NCBI GenBank assembly: GCA_942492055.1
Contig: CALODP010000001.1
Coordinates: 207,882-271,881, forward strand
Direction of reading: 5' to 3'
DNA: 64,000 nt
Source: CALODP01 sp942492055
GTDB lineage: Bacteria > Bacteroidota > Ignavibacteria > Ignavibacteriales > Melioribacteraceae
Positions 17,110-26,624 of this stretch are shown piece after piece. How positions within the stretch are numbered: position 1 is the first letter of the stretch; every line of letters begins with the position of its first letter. Both the position numbers and the translations under genes were made by a program. The notes under the pieces were generated by a model. The model saw only the letters and a program-made list of their open reading frames with translations, searched no databases and was not told the origin of the DNA.

Positions 17110-18879
17110 CTACTTGATTAAGGTCATCTTTTTTGTCGCCATATATCCGTTCGTACGAATTGAATATATATATATTCCACAGGCAAGATCGGTTGCATTG
17201 AAGTCAATTTTATGCTTCCCTTTTGATAATGCACCATTTAGCAGGGTTGCCACTTCTTTCCCCAATATATCATAAACTTTCAAGGTAACATGTCCCGATT
17301 CAGGTATTGTAAATGTTATAGTTGTAGTCGGATTAAACGGATTGGGATAGTTCTGAGCAAGATCAAACTCAATTCGTAATTGTTCCGACTCATAAACATC
17401 GGATGGTTCGGTATATTGATATACAACTTCAAATTTTCCCCCTTCTCCCGCATGTAATGAGAGAGTAAGGTTATCGGGGTTAAAGTCTGGGTAAACAACA
17501 CCCTCTTTTCTTACTTCGGCAAGAATAACACTATTATTCGGAAAAGAAAATGGAGTAAGTTTAATGGTTCTATCTTTATCATCCTTAGAGAAATTGTAAT
17601 AAAGCGAAACCATATCATGACTCAAAAGCAAACCACCATAGAGATATGTATAGTATCCTAACTCGGTCGAGTGATAACCTGCTTTACCACCCCCTCCTTT
17701 ATTCTCTCCCCATGTTTGATTACCATATCTCGTTCTGTTTTCGTAAACTTCTCCGTATGTATGATCGACAAAATACTTCATGAAGAAATCCAACGACTCA
17801 TCTGCCATTCGCAAGTATTTTACATCCTTAGTAATACTATGCAAAACAAGTCCGGCTGTAACAGCTTGCTCCATTTGCCACCATGCATTAGCCGTATCAG
17901 GATTTCCCCACATGAGCATCTGCCCAGTTACTCTATTATAATCTTTAAATGGTCCGCCTAATTCATGATCGTATCCTTTTTGTAAGACATCTTCTACCAG
18001 TTTATCAGCTGCTTCCAAATATTTTGGGTTCTTCTCAATATTATAGATACGTCCGAAACACCATGCGGTTTTCAATACATGTCCCATTATAGTCATAGTG
18101 TTATTTTGCTTTATTCCCCAATTTGAGTCATAAGCTTCAGCAAAACCAATAGCCTGCTCTTCCATTGAGGCAACAAGATGCTTATCCATATTCTCTGCTA
18201 TTTGGAGTAAACGCTCCTTATATTTTGCCTCACCAGTAAGATAATATAAAGACAACAAGTGAGTAGTTACCGCATCAACGGTAGCATTAAAGGATTTATC
18301 GTAAGGATTATTCCAATTATAACCAGCTGCGTCGTAATAACCGAAATAGCTTTCCCGATTATCCCAAAGGTTTTGTTCAATTTTCTCGTAGCTTTTTGTT
18401 ATCCAATTATAATAATTGGTATCTCGTGTAGCTTCCCAATATGCAATAATACCAAGCATAGCGTAGTGTTGAATAAACGCTGATTTATTATTTTGTGGAT
18501 TCCTGGGGTTGCCATATTTGTCGAGTTCGTTATACCAACCACCGTTTTGAGTATCCCACCCATGCTCAAACATAAACTCCAAAGCAGCTCGAGCTTTATC
18601 CAAAAACTCTTCTTTGCCGGTCATCATATAAGCTCGCACAAACCCATATGCATGTCTCGATTGGGTTAGTAAATTTTTATCGGTACTCAAAGGATTCCCT
18701 GTCTTCCCGACGTTAGTATAGAATCCACCATATTGTTGATCATATGAATTAAACCAGAATGAAGCACAGCTATCTACATAGCCTATGGCTTTTGAAGCAT
18801 CTTGCAAATAGGGTGAACTTACAGAATATTGTCCATACATTAACACTGGTATAAAGAGAATCAAAAGAAGCTTTTTCAT
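17110..18879 (-). CDS. Secreted AGE-family (N-acylglucosamine 2-epimerase-like) protein with T9SS sorting domain
   Basis: 589 residues from ATG 18879, which gives a normal MKK signal peptide and has GGG 7 nt upstream; an ATG four codons earlier is also possible. After the signal (ending MYGQ) an (alpha/alpha)6 barrel is indicated by SRHAYGFVRAYMMTGKEEF (split), YNELDKYGNPRNPQNNKSA, MGHVLKTAWCFGR and WWQMEQAVTAGLVLHS, all typical of AGE/cellobiose 2-epimerases. Conserved His residues that do the proton exchange in the family are present in several of these blocks. A short beta domain follows. The last ~83 residues carry AQNYPNPFNPTTTITF and a terminal MTLIK sorting signal. AGE enzymes are usually cytoplasmic, so surface export is unusual. 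The sugar acted on is unknown. Confidence 0.82.
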   Translation of the reverse strand: MKKLLLILFIPVLMYGQYSVSSPYLQDASKAIGYVDSCASFWFNSYDQQYGGFYTNVGKTGNPLSTDKNLLTQSRHAYGFVRAYMMTGKEEFLDKARAALEFMFEHGWDTQNGGWYNELDKYGNPRNPQNNKSAFIQHYAMLGIIAYWEATRDTNYYNWITKSYEKIEQNLWDNRESYFGYYDAAGYNWNNPYDKSFNATVDAVTTHLLSLYYLTGEAKYKERLLQIAENMDKHLVASMEEQAIGFAEAYDSNWGIKQNNTMTIMGHVLKTAWCFGRIYNIEKNPKYLEAADKLVEDVLQKGYDHELGGPFKDYNRVTGQMLMWGNPDTANAWWQMEQAVTAGLVLHSITKDVKYLRMADESLDFFMKYFVDHTYGEVYENRTRYGNQTWGENKGGGGKAGYHSTELGYYTYLYGGLLLSHDMVSLYYNFSKDDKDRTIKLTPFSFPNNSVILAEVRKEGVVYPDFNPDNLTLSLHAGEGGKFEVVYQYTEPSDVYESEQLRIEFDLAQNYPNPFNPTTTITFTIPESGHVTLKVYDILGKEVATLLNGALSKGKHKIDFNATDLACGIYIYSIRTNGYMATKKMTLIK

Positions 18880-18945
18880 ATGTAAACCCATGTTATTCAG
18901 AATGAGTCACAATATAATAAAGAAATGGGGCAATTTGAAGAAAGG

Positions 18946-18968
18946 AAAGGGCGCCATTACTGACGCCT
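18946..18968 (-). terminator. Terminator after the DUF3078 gene
   Basis: On the minus strand GGCGTC (18967-18962) pairs with GGCGCC (18955-18950), one G-T pair included. A CTTTCCTTTCTTC tail follows, immediately after the stop at 18976. Confidence 0.65.
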
Positions 18969-18975
18969 TAAAGAA

Positions 18976-19851
18976 CTATATAAACTTATATGTGATCCCA
19001 ATTTGCAGAGCTTCTTTACTCTGCGTACGAAGCGTCTGTGATATCTCGTGAATGACAAGATATGTAAGATTTACATTCAACCAACTATTAACTTTAGCTG
19101 TAATTGTGTTATCGAAACGAACGTCCCATATATCAATGTTCTCAAATCGAGTAAAAAGCCTTAACTGCCCTTTATAATTCACATTCTCTGCCACATCGAA
19201 ATTAGCATCGGTCACTGATTCAATACCAGTCTCAAAATGGGAATAATCTATTAACTCTATAGGTTTATATTCTTTTTCCGATATTTTATTGGTCTTTATA
19301 TAACGCTGTGCTATACTATCAGTACTAGCAAATGTTTCCTGAAACGCGATACCAATACGAGTTTGAAAAGCTTCTAATCTGCTATAAGTAAATCCAATAG
19401 ATTGAGTTAAATAACCAGGATCAAAGAAATCAGCGATAAGGTGTTTGTCATTATTTTTATATTCGTAGCCCGATGTAATAGCAGATCGTATACTATTTGA
19501 GAAGAACGGATCAACATCCCATCCGATTTGATATGAAAAGACCGATTCTAGGTAAAGATCATTATCCGTTGTTCTGTTACCTTTATCTCCAAGTTTAGTT
19601 CTACCAAAGGAGGCTTTCAGCGAGTTCTTAACACCCCAAACATCATTCTTATAATTTAAGCCGAACTCCCCTTTAAGAGTATAAGCAAACGAGTTCTCAC
19701 CACCCTTAGCCCAATTCTGAAATGAGATTTGACTAATGTTTAATCCGGTGGTTAAAGACGGGATCCACTTATTCAAGTTAGGATCTTTCTTTTCTTCCTG
19801 AGCAAATAGTAAAACGCTACTTAAAAGGAAAATCAATAATATTTGTTTCAT
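18976..19851 (-). CDS. DUF3078 outer-membrane beta-barrel protein
   Basis: 291 residues with a signal peptide (1-17, ending LFAQ). The hallmark N-terminal block ITGLNISQISFQNWAKGGENS-like (here TTGLNISQISFQNWAKGG) is diagnostic for DUF3078. It is followed by alternating hydrophobic/polar strands typical of an outer-membrane barrel, ending in a terminal aromatic residue (YKFI). The function of the family is unknown. The gene is followed by its own terminator; the 294-bp gap to uvrB holds no other gene that I can support. Confidence 0.83.
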   Translation of the reverse strand: MKQILLIFLLSSVLLFAQEEKKDPNLNKWIPSLTTGLNISQISFQNWAKGGENSFAYTLKGEFGLNYKNDVWGVKNSLKASFGRTKLGDKGNRTTDNDLYLESVFSYQIGWDVDPFFSNSIRSAITSGYEYKNNDKHLIADFFDPGYLTQSIGFTYSRLEAFQTRIGIAFQETFASTDSIAQRYIKTNKISEKEYKPIELIDYSHFETGIESVTDANFDVAENVNYKGQLRLFTRFENIDIWDVRFDNTITAKVNSWLNVNLTYLVIHEISQTLRTQSKEALQIGITYKFI

Positions 19852-20145
19852 TTCTGCCCTCTATATCTGATATTCTACAATACTCATACAAAAATCAACG
19901 GCAATTATAGGATTAATAAAGCATTAATTCAACCGGCACCGGAACTAAGTTTTTATCCGAATTGCCAAAACAATAGAAATGTGTTACCAGTCATTAACAT
20001 ATCTATATACAATAAAGTTCATGCCAGAAATATTACACTGTTTTTGTATAGAAGAAATCTATGGTAAAAACAATTATATTGGTTGGAATGGGAAGTAATG
20101 GTTACCTTTGTGTTTGCTATTTTCTTTGACAAACCATTATAAAAT

Positions 20146-22161
20146 ATGAAAAGCTTTGAACTCGTTTCCAAATACAAACCGTCCGGCGATCAGCCTAATG
20201 CAATAAAGGAATTAACAGAAGGATTAAACAGAGGTGACAACCATCAGGTGTTACTAGGTGTAACCGGAAGTGGAAAGACATTTACAATGTCTAATGTTAT
20301 TGCGCAATATAATAAACCGACATTGATAATATCACACAATAAAACCCTGGCAGCTCAGTTATATTCCGAATTCAAAGCCTTCTTCCCAAACAACGCAGTT
20401 GAGTTTTTTATTAGTTATTACGACTATTATCAACCTGAAGCTTACGTAGTAAAACGAGACCTCTATATTGAGAAGGACTTTTCCATTAACGAGGAAATTG
20501 ATCGATTAAGACTAAAGGCAACAACCTCTTTGATAGAGGGAAGAAATGATGTAATCATAGTAGCAAGTGTTAGTAGTATATATGGTATTGGCGCACCGGA
20601 TGAGTATGCTCGTCAAATTATATTTGTGAGAAAAGGTGATATTATAGAACGAAAGAAACTAATGCGTCAACTGATAGATATCTATTATACACGTAACGAC
20701 GCGGAATTTACCCGAGGAACATTCAGAGCCAGAGGGGATGTAGTAGAGATTATTCCGGCCTATCAATATGAAGAAGCAATAAGAATAGAATTCTGGGATG
20801 ACGAAATAGAAAAGATATCTATAATCGATTCATTAACCGGAGATGTTATTAAGGAGGTTGAATCTACTGCGGTTTATCCGGCTAAATATTTTGTAACTAC
20901 TAAGGATCAGGTCAATAGAGCTATAAGTACGATCAATGAGGAATTGAAGGAAAGATTGGAATATTTTTGGTCGCAGGAAAAATATTTGGAAGCCCAGAGA
21001 CTCGAGCAACGCACTAAGTATGATATAGAAATGATGAAAGAGATCGGTTATTGTTCCGGAGTAGAAAATTATTCACGACATATGGAAGGACGCCCGCCAG
21101 GATCACGCCCCTCATGTTTATTCGATTATTTCCCGGATGATTATTTATTGATAATTGATGAGTCGCATGTAACTGTACCTCAAATTAGGGGAATGTATAA
21201 CGGCGATAAGGCTCGAAAGACCACACTGGTTGAACACGGATTCAGATTACCATCCGCATTGGATAACAGACCTCTCAAGTTTGACGAATTCGAGAATATG
21301 TTGAACAATGTAATATATGTAAGTGCTACCCCCAGCGACTATGAATTGGAGCAAAGCAAAGGTGTATTTGTTGAACAGGTAATACGCCCCACAGGATTGT
21401 TGGATCCGGAGATTGATGTTCGCCCGATAAAGGGTCAGATTGATAATCTTATTGGTGAGATAAAGATTCGTATAAAGCGAAAAGAAAGAGTATTGATAAC
21501 AACATTAACCAAAAAGATGGCTGAAGATCTAACAGACTATCTGGACAAACTCAATATTCGAGTAAGATATATTCACAGTGACATTGACTCGTTAGAAAGA
21601 GTCGAAATTATTCGTGATTTGCGTATAGGTGATTTTGATGTCTTGATTGGAGTTAACTTGCTACGAGAAGGCCTTGATTTACCTGAAGTATCTCTTGTAG
21701 CAATAATAGACGCAGACAAAGAAGGCTTTCTGCGAAGCGAACGCTCCTTAATGCAGACAGCCGGAAGAACGGCTAGAAATGTTGACGGGAAGGTGATTAT
21801 GTATGCTGATAAGATTACCGATTCAATGCGAAAGACAATCGACGAAACCAAAAGAAGAAGAAAGATTCAACATGCATATAACGAAGAGAACGGCATAATT
21901 CCTAAGACCGTATATAAAAGCAGAGAAGAGATACTATCTTCCACAGCTATTGCCGATATGCGAAAGAAGGATGATTCCAAAGCAATGGCAACATTCACCA
22001 AAGTCGCCGAGCCGGTAATTAAGTATATGACAAACGATCAGAAGAAAGATTTAATAGAAGAGATGACCGAAGAAATGCAACAAGCAGCAAAAGATTTGGA
22101 TTTCGAGAGAGCAGCAAACTTAAGAGATGAAATTGAGAAGTTGAAAAAACTAATAAAGTAA
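20146..22161 (+). CDS. uvrB: UvrABC excinuclease subunit B
   Basis: 671 residues, full length. This is the damage-verification helicase of nucleotide excision repair; it works with UvrA and UvrC. Walker A is GVTGSGKT (38-45), and the damage-clamping beta-hairpin YYDYYQPEAYV lies near 91-101. The helicase motif DESHVT and the late helicase motifs LLREGLDLPEVSL and QTAGRTARN are present. A C-terminal UVR domain (QAAKDLDFERAANLRDEI, residues ~643-660) contacts UvrC. No Shine-Dalgarno sequence is evident before the ATG. The gene is alone in its transcript, with a hairpin terminator directly after it. Confidence 0.98.
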   Translation: MKSFELVSKYKPSGDQPNAIKELTEGLNRGDNHQVLLGVTGSGKTFTMSNVIAQYNKPTLIISHNKTLAAQLYSEFKAFFPNNAVEFFISYYDYYQPEAYVVKRDLYIEKDFSINEEIDRLRLKATTSLIEGRNDVIIVASVSSIYGIGAPDEYARQIIFVRKGDIIERKKLMRQLIDIYYTRNDAEFTRGTFRARGDVVEIIPAYQYEEAIRIEFWDDEIEKISIIDSLTGDVIKEVESTAVYPAKYFVTTKDQVNRAISTINEELKERLEYFWSQEKYLEAQRLEQRTKYDIEMMKEIGYCSGVENYSRHMEGRPPGSRPSCLFDYFPDDYLLIIDESHVTVPQIRGMYNGDKARKTTLVEHGFRLPSALDNRPLKFDEFENMLNNVIYVSATPSDYELEQSKGVFVEQVIRPTGLLDPEIDVRPIKGQIDNLIGEIKIRIKRKERVLITTLTKKMAEDLTDYLDKLNIRVRYIHSDIDSLERVEIIRDLRIGDFDVLIGVNLLREGLDLPEVSLVAIIDADKEGFLRSERSLMQTAGRTARNVDGKVIMYADKITDSMRKTIDETKRRRKIQHAYNEENGIIPKTVYKSREEILSSTAIADMRKKDDSKAMATFTKVAEPVIKYMTNDQKKDLIEEMTEEMQQAAKDLDFERAANLRDEIEKLKKLIK

Positions 22162-22190
22162 AAGCTACTCAATATAGAGTAGCTTTATTA
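22161..22190. terminator. Bidirectional terminator between uvrB and yjjX
   Basis: AAAGCTACTC (22161-22170) pairs with GAGTAGCTTT (22177-22186) around a 6-nt loop. The A/T-rich flanks on both sides make it usable from either direction. Confidence 0.8.
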
Positions 22191-22197
22191 ATCTATT

Positions 22198-22758
22198 TTA
22201 GATGCTTAATATCTTTGCGTCATTTCTGAAATACATTTCTTCATGCAGAAAAGGAACAATCGCGGAGATAACACCGGGAATGTATAATTCTTTTCTAGTA
22301 ATAACCTCATTTGTAAAAAAACCGATTGCGCCTTTTTTCTGTTTTGTGTTCTTCTGCTTTAAGATATCGTCCATAACATCACCAAGCTCTTCTCTCTTCA
22401 ATAACCTTGAGGAAACCTCATAAGGCAGCTCAAATCCGGGAGAAGTCCCAAAGCCTTTATTCCCTTCTTTATCGGAAATACAGACAGCTCCGAAAGCAAA
22501 CCACTTGTTGTAATGATTTATAATTCCCCCTTCGATACCAACAAAATAATCCGCCTCGATTTTCTCATCAAAAGCTTTTGCTCTTAAGTTCATTACTCTT
22601 TTGCGAGCACCGTCGAAAGTTTCTTCGTTAATAGGTTGATCATCTACTTCGGACTCAACATTAATGCCTGTAATCTCAACATTCTCAAAGTATTTTCCAA
22701 ATGCCTCTTTCACCGCTTCGATTTTTACCGGATTATTCGATCCGATCAATACTTTCAT
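22198..22758 (-). CDS. yjjX: Inosine/xanthosine triphosphatase
   Basis: 186 residues. The DUF84/YjjX family hydrolyses non-canonical ITP and XTP, keeping them out of nucleic acids. The N-terminal GSNNPVKIEAVKEAF (6-20), the VGIEGGI block near 88-94 and the GAIGFFTNEVITRKELY segment near the end are characteristic. The ATG at 22758 directly abuts the stop of the upstream esterase gene (22759), so they are co-transcribed and probably translationally coupled. A functional link between the two is not evident. Confidence 0.9.
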   Translation of the reverse strand: MKVLIGSNNPVKIEAVKEAFGKYFENVEITGINVESEVDDQPINEETFDGARKRVMNLRAKAFDEKIEADYFVGIEGGIINHYNKWFAFGAVCISDKEGNKGFGTSPGFELPYEVSSRLLKREELGDVMDDILKQKNTKQKKGAIGFFTNEVITRKELYIPGVISAIVPFLHEEMYFRNDAKILSI

Positions 22759-23928
22759 TTACTTATCTCTCCCAAAAAACAATTTCAAAAATCTATTTAC
22801 TTTTTTCGACCATGCCATTTCGGAATGAGTCGCATCAATATCTTTGTAAAAGAACAAATCATTATCTAATTCAAATCTTTTTATTTGTAAAGCCGAGATC
22901 ATTTCATCAATGCCTGGCTGTAACTTTTTTTCCAATCCTACAGTTCCGTTATCAAAATAAATTGTAACCCTCTTCTTGTTTCCTTTGTCCTTTCTTACTT
23001 CCGCTACATAATCAATCTTTCTATTTGTACCTTCTACTTTCAACGCAGGGGACAAACAAGCTACCTTTGAGAAAATATTTTCATATTCCCATGCTAGCAT
23101 GAACGAAATCAGTCCACCGGCCGAAGAGCCCGCTACTGCGGTGTTATTTCGATCAGGTAAAGTCCTATAGTTATTGTCAATAAATGGTTTTAACTCCTCT
23201 ACAAGATATTTCATATAAGCTTGGCTCGTATCCGACTGCAAATACTCGGCAGAACGATCAGGAGTGTTATATATCCCAACTAAAATAAAAGGCTGAATAA
23301 TATTATTACGAACAAGACTATCCGCGGTCTCATCAATTTGCCAATCTATTCCGAATATGGAAGTTGACGGGTCAACAAGATTCTGTCCGTCATGCATATA
23401 TAATACCGGATATCTTTGCAGCGGATTCGAATCATACTCAGGAGGCAACCACACGAAAACTTTTCTTTCACGAATATTTTTACTTTTCAATATGGGGATA
23501 AACTCAACATGCCCGGTAATCTGCCCAACAAATTCTGGCTCCGAATCAAATTCATCTTTCCAATTTGTTATATGAAACGATATAGAAGTATCACACATAA
23601 CCTCAAAAGTATTATTTCTTCCAACATTTCCAAAGGAGTCTACTGCTTCAGTTGCCCATGTTCCTTGAGTAAACTTGAATTCGATAATACGTCCTTTAGG
23701 AAAACGAAATTGCCTTTCCCACAAATTGGGTTTCTTTTTGTTAAGCGCAATCTTGCCAGGATTCCAACTCCCTAATTGAATATCATTTCCAACTATATAA
23801 ACATTTTGAGAAAGCGATGCCGTTGTTATTGAGATGGTAACAATGCATGAATCACTCTGTGCAAAAACACCACTAGAAAAAAAACAGAAGACAACAAACA
23901 AAACCCTCTTTACTTCGGGAGATAGCAT
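22759..23928 (-). CDS. Secreted esterase with N-terminal CBM20-like domain
   Basis: 389 residues. A signal peptide (about 1-23, ending FAQ) precedes a starch-binding CBM20-like domain at about 26-115: VYIVGNDIQLGSWNPGKI, then NLWERQFRFPKGRIIEFKF and the GTW segment. The C-terminal half is an alpha/beta esterase of the enterochelin-esterase/putative esterase type: YPVLYMHDGQNL, then nucleophile elbow GSSAGG, with a likely catalytic His in DATHSEMAW near the end. A role in hydrolysing esters on polysaccharide is plausible but unproven. AGGGGA lies upstream of the ATG. It is the first gene of a two-gene unit with yjjX. Confidence 0.84.
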   Translation of the reverse strand: MLSPEVKRVLFVVFCFFSSGVFAQSDSCIVTISITTASLSQNVYIVGNDIQLGSWNPGKIALNKKKPNLWERQFRFPKGRIIEFKFTQGTWATEAVDSFGNVGRNNTFEVMCDTSISFHITNWKDEFDSEPEFVGQITGHVEFIPILKSKNIRERKVFVWLPPEYDSNPLQRYPVLYMHDGQNLVDPSTSIFGIDWQIDETADSLVRNNIIQPFILVGIYNTPDRSAEYLQSDTSQAYMKYLVEELKPFIDNNYRTLPDRNNTAVAGSSAGGLISFMLAWEYENIFSKVACLSPALKVEGTNRKIDYVAEVRKDKGNKKRVTIYFDNGTVGLEKKLQPGIDEMISALQIKRFELDNDLFFYKDIDATHSEMAWSKKVNRFLKLFFGRDK

Positions 23929-23953
23929 AATTAATAATCCCCTAATGATTACT

Positions 23954-23981
23954 CAAAAAAAAAGCCCCTTAATAGGGGCTA
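23954..23981 (-). terminator. Terminator after the TM2 gene
   Basis: On the minus strand AGCCCC, six loop bases, GGGGCT and a run of nine T form a textbook intrinsic terminator 15 nt after the stop at 23997. Confidence 0.92.
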
Positions 23982-23996
23982 AAATTTATCATTTGC

Positions 23997-24347
23997 TTAC
24001 ATAGTTTTTACCATTGATGCAATTTGCTGAGCATGTTTCTGATTATACTCAAAAGCTATTTTCTTATAATTTATCAAATCAACAATAGTACCAATCATAC
24101 AGATACCTCCGGTAAGCAAGTATAATATACCCATACCGATTTGATCAGTAAAAAACCTTTGAACACCTGCTATACCCAAAAATCCGACTAATGTAAGTAA
24201 GAGAATAGTTTGAGGATCTTTTCTTCTAACTCTATAAACATTAGCAAACTGCTGAGCTTCTTCATCCGACATATTTTTCAATAACCCTTGCACGAAAATC
24301 TGCTCCTCACCAATTAACTCCGGCAATAACTGTAACACATTAGCCAT
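23997..24347 (-). CDS. TM2-domain membrane protein
   Basis: 116 residues from the ATG at 24347, chosen because GAGGAGG lies 8 nt before it; the longer frame would start inside the preceding gene with no ribosome site. The TM2 domain shows as LLTLVGFLGIAGVQRFFTDQ, then IGMGILYLLTGG and IGTIVDLINY, i.e. two membrane helices with the usual short GxxRFY-like turn. The N-terminal ~50 residues are cytoplasmic and acidic. It overlaps the DUF2752 gene by 8 nt. TM2/DUF2752 pairs are common in Bacteroidota, but their function is unknown. Confidence 0.88.
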   Translation of the reverse strand: MANVLQLLPELIGEEQIFVQGLLKNMSDEEAQQFANVYRVRRKDPQTILLLTLVGFLGIAGVQRFFTDQIGMGILYLLTGGICMIGTIVDLINYKKIAFEYNQKHAQQIASMVKTM

Positions 24348-24705
24348 TTTGTACCTCCTCAAGATAATAAGCACTATTATATGATTTATATAACAAAGAA
24401 ATAATTCTATGACTGAGAATTATCAACGCTGGTATCCCTAGCGGATGACTAATAAAAGATCCACTTATATCACCATGAAACACAAGCGCAACAGATCGTC
24501 CGAGCCCGCATCCGGGACACCAATCAAATCCCATGAGCTTAAAAACACAGAGATCATAATGCTTTACCGCATAAGGATCTATCGATAATAAATAACCTAA
24601 TCCCGCAAGCCAAATAAAAGCTTCCATGCTTGTTCTTCTTATAAGTCCAAGTATTTTCTTTAAACTTTTGATCACAATCTCGTTCAAGGTAATATTCTCA
24701 GTCAT
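24340..24705 (-). CDS. DUF2752 membrane protein
   Basis: 121 residues with about three hydrophobic segments. The diagnostic DUF2752 block is FDWCPGCGLGRSVALVFHGD near residues 59-78, with a CxGCG pair of cysteines that might bind a metal. The gene overlaps the TM2 gene downstream by 8 nt, so translation is coupled. The role is unknown. It may belong with nadA upstream only by position, since no functional link is evident. Confidence 0.82.
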   Translation of the reverse strand: MTENITLNEIVIKSLKKILGLIRRTSMEAFIWLAGLGYLLSIDPYAVKHYDLCVFKLMGFDWCPGCGLGRSVALVFHGDISGSFISHPLGIPALIILSHRIISLLYKSYNSAYYLEEVQNG

Positions 24706-24744
24706 TTGCTGGGTTAGACGAAATAATATCGAAAAAGTTTAGTA

Positions 24745-25689
24745 TTAACAGATCGAAATCATTCTCTCGATAGATAGTCTGGCTCTGTCTGCAATATCCT
24801 TTGGAACCCTAACCTCAAATTCATCGTTTCTGAGAGTATGCAGAAGCTTTTCCATTGTTATCATTTTCATATATTCACACACAGACTCTTCACTAACCGG
24901 ATAGAATTTCTTTTCCGGTTTCATCTTTTTCAATCTGTGCAATATCCCAACTTCTGTTGCGATAACAAATTCTTCGGCTTCCGATTTCAGTACATGATTT
25001 ATCATCCCCTCAGTAGAGAATATCTTTATATTCTTGCAGCTTTCGTACATCGTTGATTTAAGCATGCAAGAGGAAGAACATCCGCACTCAGGATGAATTA
25101 GGAAGTCAGCATCAGGATGCTCTTTCTGAGCTGAATCAAAATCCAGATCACCAATCTTTTTATGGACATGGCATCCTCCCTCCCAAATCTCCATATTGCG
25201 TCCGGTCACTGCCTTCACATAACGTCCGAGAAACTGATCAGGAAGGAAAAGAATTTTCTTATCTTCCGGTATCGCCTCTACAACCTTAACTGCATTGGAA
25301 GAAGTACAGCAATAATCAGTTTCGGCCTTTATTTCCGCAGTAGTATTAACATATGATACAACAACGGCATTAGGATTTTCGGCTTTCCATTTTAACAACT
25401 GATCAAGCTCAATACTTGCAGCCAAAGAACATCCTGCTTCCAGATCAGGAATAAGTATTTTCTTTTCCGGAGAAATAATCGAAGCAGTCTCCGCCATAAA
25501 ATGGACTCCGCAAAAAACAATCACATCAGCCTCTGTTTTTGCAGCCTGTTGTGATAACCCAAGAGAATCCCCAACAAAATCAGCTATATCCTGTATCGCG
25601 GGAATTTGATAATTATGCGCAATAATTACGGCGTTTTTCTCTTTCTTTAGCCTTAGTATTTCATCTATCATTTCTTGTGAATTACTCAT
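24745..25689 (-). CDS. nadA: Quinolinate synthase A
   Basis: 314 residues. The enzyme condenses iminoaspartate with dihydroxyacetone phosphate to quinolinate using a [4Fe-4S] cluster. Cluster cysteines lie in VFCGVHFMAET near residue 90, the CCTSSN segment and the HPECGCSSSC block near 200-210. The opening AVIIAHNYQIPAIQDIADFVGDS (split, ~19-41) is typical. AGGAT lies before the ATG. It is the last of three NAD genes and follows nadC after 61 nt. Confidence 0.97.
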   Translation of the reverse strand: MSNSQEMIDEILRLKKEKNAVIIAHNYQIPAIQDIADFVGDSLGLSQQAAKTEADVIVFCGVHFMAETASIISPEKKILIPDLEAGCSLAASIELDQLLKWKAENPNAVVVSYVNTTAEIKAETDYCCTSSNAVKVVEAIPEDKKILFLPDQFLGRYVKAVTGRNMEIWEGGCHVHKKIGDLDFDSAQKEHPDADFLIHPECGCSSSCMLKSTMYESCKNIKIFSTEGMINHVLKSEAEEFVIATEVGILHRLKKMKPEKKFYPVSEESVCEYMKMITMEKLLHTLRNDEFEVRVPKDIADRARLSIERMISIC

Positions 25690-25750
25690 TTTAAATCCTA
25701 GTAAATAAAAATTGTTCTCGTAAATCTAATAAATGAAACGGAAAATACAA

Positions 25751-26617
25751 TCAATCCATTATGTATTGCCCTATATCCATTGCTTTTACGGAGTGAGTAA
25801 GAGCTCCCACGGAAATATAATCTACTCCTGTTTCAGCTATTCCTCGTAATCTATCCAAAGTAACATTGCCGGAAGCTTCTACTTTTGATCTCCCATCAAT
25901 AAATTCAACCGCTTCCTTCATCTCTTCATTAGACATGTTATCTAACATAATGATATCAGCTTTGGAATCAACAGCATCTTTCACTTGCTGCATATTTGAT
26001 GTTTCCACTTCGATCTTAATATCGGAATCAATTTTGCTTCTGATATGTTCAACAGCTTTATTAATTCCACCTGCAATCTGAATATGATTATCTTTTATCA
26101 TCACCATATCAAATAAACCGATTCGGTGATTTGTAGCTCCACCCATACTCACAGCATACTTATCAAGGATCCTTAATCCGGGAATAGTTTTTCTTGTATC
26201 CAATATTTCAGTTTTAAGATCCGCTACAACTTCGGAATATTTATTTGCCATAGTTGCGATTCCGGACATACGTTGCAAAAAGTTCAATGCTGTTCTCTCG
26301 CCCGTCAATACCGCTCTGTAAGATCCCTCAAACTCAACAAGAATATCTCCGGCCTTTACTTTCTCTCCATCGTCGAATTTTTGATTCCAAACAAAATTTT
26401 GATCAAGAATCCTAAAAACTCTCTCGGCAACAATTAAACCTGCAACAACCCCTTCTGCCTTGGCTTTCATGAAGCCTTTTACGACTCTATCTTCGGGTAT
26501 TAGATAATCAGTAGTGATATCCCCGTCTTTAATATCTTCATTGAGAGCATTTTTGATAATCACATCAACTTCGCCCATGTTCAGTTCAAAGTTTGTAATA
26601 GCTTTTTCTCTTTTCAT
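25751..26617 (-). CDS. nadC: Nicotinate-nucleotide pyrophosphorylase (carboxylating)
   Basis: 288 residues, full length. It converts quinolinate and PRPP to nicotinate mononucleotide. The family motifs TGERTALNFLQRMSGIAT (~105-122), ILDTRKTIPGLR and KDNHIQ are visible, as is the EVETSNMQQ / DIIMLDNMS barrel region near the C-terminus. It follows nadB by 7 nt and precedes nadA. Confidence 0.97.
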   Translation of the reverse strand: MKREKAITNFELNMGEVDVIIKNALNEDIKDGDITTDYLIPEDRVVKGFMKAKAEGVVAGLIVAERVFRILDQNFVWNQKFDDGEKVKAGDILVEFEGSYRAVLTGERTALNFLQRMSGIATMANKYSEVVADLKTEILDTRKTIPGLRILDKYAVSMGGATNHRIGLFDMVMIKDNHIQIAGGINKAVEHIRSKIDSDIKIEVETSNMQQVKDAVDSKADIIMLDNMSNEEMKEAVEFIDGRSKVEASGNVTLDRLRGIAETGVDYISVGALTHSVKAMDIGQYIMD

Positions 26618-26624
26618 AATTTCA

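Noticed and set aside
20120..20145. TTGACA followed by TATAAA before uvrB as a sigma-70 promoter
   Set aside because: The spacing is about 6 nt instead of about 17 nt, so the two boxes cannot form one promoter.
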